From the NCBI GenBank assembly GCA_001600635.1, contig BCKL01000050.1:1-46946 (forward strand): a stretch of 46,946 nt of DNA, written 5' to 3'. The stretch comes from Leucosporidium creatinivorum (Eukaryota; Basidiomycota; Microbotryomycetes; Leucosporidiales; Leucosporidiaceae). Of the stretch, positions 44,245-46,946 are shown piece by piece. Within the stretch, counting starts at the first letter, position 1. Every line of letters starts with the position of its first letter. The position numbers were made by a program, and so were the translations under genes. Below the pieces are notes generated by a model. The model worked only from the letters and a program-made list of their open reading frames with translations. It was not told where the DNA came from and ran no database searches.

Positions 44245-45574
44245 CGGGACGGAGCAGCTCGAGATCCGAGTGAGCAGGGGAGCGGTAGATGCAATTGTGT
44301 CATTATTGAACTCAGTCCCCTTCTGATAACCGCATTGTGCTCGACGGCGCTTGATCTCAGTCCCGGCTTGCGAAAGACTTGCGCGCGCCGAAGCTGGAAG
44401 CTGCTCCCCGAAGGTCAAATATGATGCAAGCAAGAGTGTATATAAAGCTTTTGGACTTAAATCGAGTAGAGCCTGGACAGGCTACTACTACCCCTGCTAT
44501 TTTCCCACTGCCCACACTTCAACCTCTGGTGGACCCGTACTGGGGCTCGGTGCTCGGCGTGGGTAAGCCTGCTTGGGGCCGGCTTCAGCTTGCAATCCTG
44601 CAGGATGGGGCTTGGTGGGAGGGCAAAGCAGTGTATGTTGCACAATGTTAGCTGTTGTGTTGCAGCTCGTAAGGCAGCCGCCCGGTTATGCCAGCCCGGC
44701 TTCTTGGGCTCGGCGAAGTCTTCTCAGCGGGTTCCAACGGCGCCAAGCCGCCCGGGCGACTCGGCTGGACATCGGGGTGCGAAAAAGTGTACTCTGGTGA
44801 TGATTGGATGGACTTGGGCAGCACAGAGTAGCTCTCTTCGAGAGGAGAGCTGGAGATGCTCGGCCAAACGCTGCGCCGAGCTGTTTGAACAGGCTCGGAC
44901 TTGCTCTAGCTTGTGCTGTTTGTTGTGCAGTGCCATCGGTTTACTCTGAGGTGGGTTGAAAGATTTCCTGAGTATACTGGGCCCCCGCTGTAACCCTCAG
45001 ACTCCCTGTCAAGCTGGAGCCAGCAGCTGCTCTCACCGACGGATCTTCTTGCGGCGAGCAGAGCCTTCTATGAGCTTGGATCGTGTAGTAGAAGTCAGTA
45101 ATAAATTACTTCTTAACCGTTTGCGTTCTCTCAGCTAACGCCTCTCGGGCAAGCGGGTTCAAAGAACGGCTGNCGGCTGCTCGGCGATGGGCAAGTCGGC
45201 TGGAAGTAGGGGACACCATGCACTTGGTACTGTGNTCGGATACCAGCGGTCGTCCTTCAACATCAAAGATACTGTTCGCCCAAGTTGGATTGTGTTCAAG
45301 GCGATTTGGAGCAGCTGCTGCCCGGATTTTGACAGCTCCTCTGCGCCGAGCCATCGCTTTTCAAGGGAAGAGATTGATTCTGACGGTGCATACCGCATGG
45401 GAGGGATGGTTTCAAATTCTTCAATCTGACATTCCCGTCATCAACTCTCAAGCTCTGCTAGGAGGCTGCGAACGGACTTGGGCTGCTGCTCGGCGATTCG
45501 GCGAAGGGCGTGAGCGGTCTCTGGTGCACTTTGTGGTTTGCAAGGGCAGTGTAGGTAGCTTTGTGGGGTCTTAN

Positions 45575-45700
45575 AGTGGTACAATAGTTGATTTGGACGT
45601 TGTAAGGGTGCATTGCTCACTTTCAGCCCTCATCGGGGACGCTCAAGGGAGTGTGGGCGGCTAAATTGGGACATGTTGAGCTACAGCTTTCTCGCTCTGA
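45575..45700 (+). repeat. Diverged direct repeat, copy 1
   Basis: Starts AGTGGTACAA and shares TTGATTTG/CTGATTTG, GTTGTA and GCTCACTTTCA in order, then GGACGCTC, and ends with an AGCTACAGCTTTCTCGCT-like stretch. Copy 2 lies about 470 nt downstream. Family unknown. Confidence 0.6.
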
Positions 45701-46043
45701 GAGCACACGAAGTAGTTACTCTCATTGCATCTCGCTGTGTCACTACCGACTGCTCTCTGGCACCTCGACTCTCAGCGCCGAGCTCCTTTGCTTCGGAGGC
45801 CCTATTCTCTGCTCTCCTGTCACCGCTGGTGCTCACGGCGGGTCATTGCATCTGTTCTGTTACATCTGTAGGGTGTTTTGGAGTGTGAGGAGAGGTGTTT
45901 TACTGCCCTGCAGAGCCGGCAAGAGGGGTCAGGCTGGCAAAAGAAAGGGAGGGAGGCCCGAGCACCTCACTTTGAGCGTCCTGGAGGCTGCAAGAAGTTG
46001 GTACAGCCCCAGGATCAGCTTAAAAAAAAACGTAGGGGACTGC

Positions 46044-46185
46044 AGTGGTACAAAGGCTGATTTGAATGTTGTAGGGGGGCATCTCGCTCACTTTCAACTC
46101 TGCGCGGCGGTGGACGCTCGTCTTCGCTCGAGCGAGTGAGGGTCGCCGAGGAGGGGTTTATCAAGCTGCAGCTGTCTCGCTTTAC
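46044..46185 (+). repeat. Diverged direct repeat, copy 2
   Basis: Same order of blocks as copy 1 (AGTGGTACAA, TGATTTGAATGTTGTA, GCTCACTTTCAA, GGACGCTC, GCTGCAGCTGTCTCGCTT) with small insertions. A poly-A run of nine lies just upstream (46022-46030). Confidence 0.6.
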
Positions 46186-46946
46186 ATGGAGTAAAGTATT
46201 CAAATTGCTCGAATGCCGCCAATGTTCTGTAATGGCCTCAAAAACGAACCTTGCGACTTGTGTCGAGGTCGATTTGGATAGCGCCGAGCTCAGTTCTGTC
46301 AATTGCGCATGCTGTGCAGGCAATGCACGCAGCTGAAGCGTCTGAAGGGTCTTGGCTATGTGTTGGCTGACGTCACCGGCTCCCTACAGCTGATTTCGGT
46401 CGACTCGCAGCTTCATCGGCGCCGAGCAGCATATCTCAAGGTCGAAGTAGGCGGGCTGTTGCTCCACGTACACGCAGATGCATGTAGATTGCTCTCATGC
46501 CCGGTTCCGCGCAGCACAGGCTGCTGGATTGCCCCTCAAAACCACACCGGAGGCTCGGCGCCCTCTGTCTTTTAACAAGTGGTGAGTTGGTTGTTGCTGA
46601 GAGCTTTCGCTTGACTGGGGGTGTTTGGTACTGTGCCAGGCTATTTTTGAGGAGGGAGAAAGGTCTCAAACTGAGGCAGCAGATGTGATTTGCAAGTCGG
46701 GCTTTGGACACGCCGAGCTGTCCTGCTCCCTTTGCTCGGGGGTGGATGCTAGAGAGTTTGATCCTGTTGTTGCTCTGCTGACTCTTGGGATGCTGTAGTG
46801 TGCTCATGTTGCACAGGGGAGTCCCCCATCACTCGAGCGTGGCAAAAAAAGAAGGGGGCGCCGAGAAAGCGCCGAGCCTCCCCTGAGCTGGGGGGGAAGC
46901 TGGCGATGCTCGGACATCCGACGGTCAAAAAAGGATGTCAAAAAAA

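Larger units (their letters stand above)
44245..46946. other. Gene-poor end region with ambiguous bases
   Basis: About 2.7 kb without a supported gene. Composition is less GC-rich than the gene block, and short A runs occur (46022-46030, 46844-46850, and the last bases). Three of the window's five N positions are here (45173, 45235, 45574). It holds one pair of diverged direct repeats (45575-45700 and 46044-46185). No telomere repeat, tRNA or recognisable transposon is seen. It may be subtelomeric or a decayed repeat zone. Confidence 0.45.

Noticed and set aside
46880-46946. Telomere at the right end
   Set aside because: Only short A runs are seen; no TTAGGG-type array is present on either strand.
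44245-46946. Transposon or retroelement remains
   Set aside because: I saw no terminal repeats, target duplications or recognisable enzyme motifs; only a short unknown repeat pair.
1-46946. tRNA, rRNA or CRISPR features
   Set aside because: No convincing cloverleaf with T-loop and anticodon arm, no rRNA core sequence and no regular spaced repeats were seen by eye; a covariance search could still find a small RNA.

Overview
The window looks like nuclear DNA of a basidiomycete fungus, most likely of the Pucciniomycotina (red-yeast/smut-like) type. It is GC-rich and gene-dense, and its genes hold many short introns of roughly 45-110 nt. These introns have GTGAGT/GTGCGT-like donors, a near-constant CTGAC branch site and CAG/TAG acceptors. 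All placement is by eye; no species is claimed.

Layout. Positions 1-3106 hold two tandem genes of an F-box-like/leucine-rich family, A (cut by the window edge, with a late in-frame stop) and B. Next come ferrochelatase (HEM15, 3315-5345), a Rheb-type GTPase (5602-7306), a double-GNAT acetyltransferase (7610-8950), a histidine acid phosphatase (9267-11098) and a type I single-pass membrane protein (11379-12879). Three WD40-propeller genes then sit side by side: histone chaperone HIR1 (13368-17297), SSU-processome UTP21 (17498-21085) and autophagy PROPPIN ATG18 (minus, 21389-23496). They are followed by a makorin-like CCCH/RING protein with a huge acidic tail (minus, 23828-26404), type II PI 4-kinase LSB6 (26823-29887), an unrecognised 230-residue protein (30327-31150), an RTA1-family membrane protein (minus, 31374-33151) and a two-BIR survivin/Bir1 protein (33778-36198). 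Then the F-box-like pair returns inverted (B' 36765-38029, A' 38463-39742), followed by Mediator subunit MED31 (39887-40529), a broken fifth family copy C (41400-42674), a MYND-finger protein (43119-44244) and about 2.7 kb of non-coding sequence with scattered ambiguous bases.

The main large-scale structure is the A-spacer-B unit. It is present at the left edge and again, inverted and diverged, about 33.5 kb away, with its flanking sequences included, so it frames a block of ordinary housekeeping genes. The housekeeping genes do not form one pathway; several touch growth control and membrane signalling (Rheb, ATG18, PI4K) or chromatin and division (HIR1, MED31, BIR1), but their adjacency may be chance. 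No rRNA, tRNA, CRISPR or recognisable transposon was found.

Protein models were built by hand. Exon phases were checked to close in every complete gene, and exon coordinates are given so that they can be tested.
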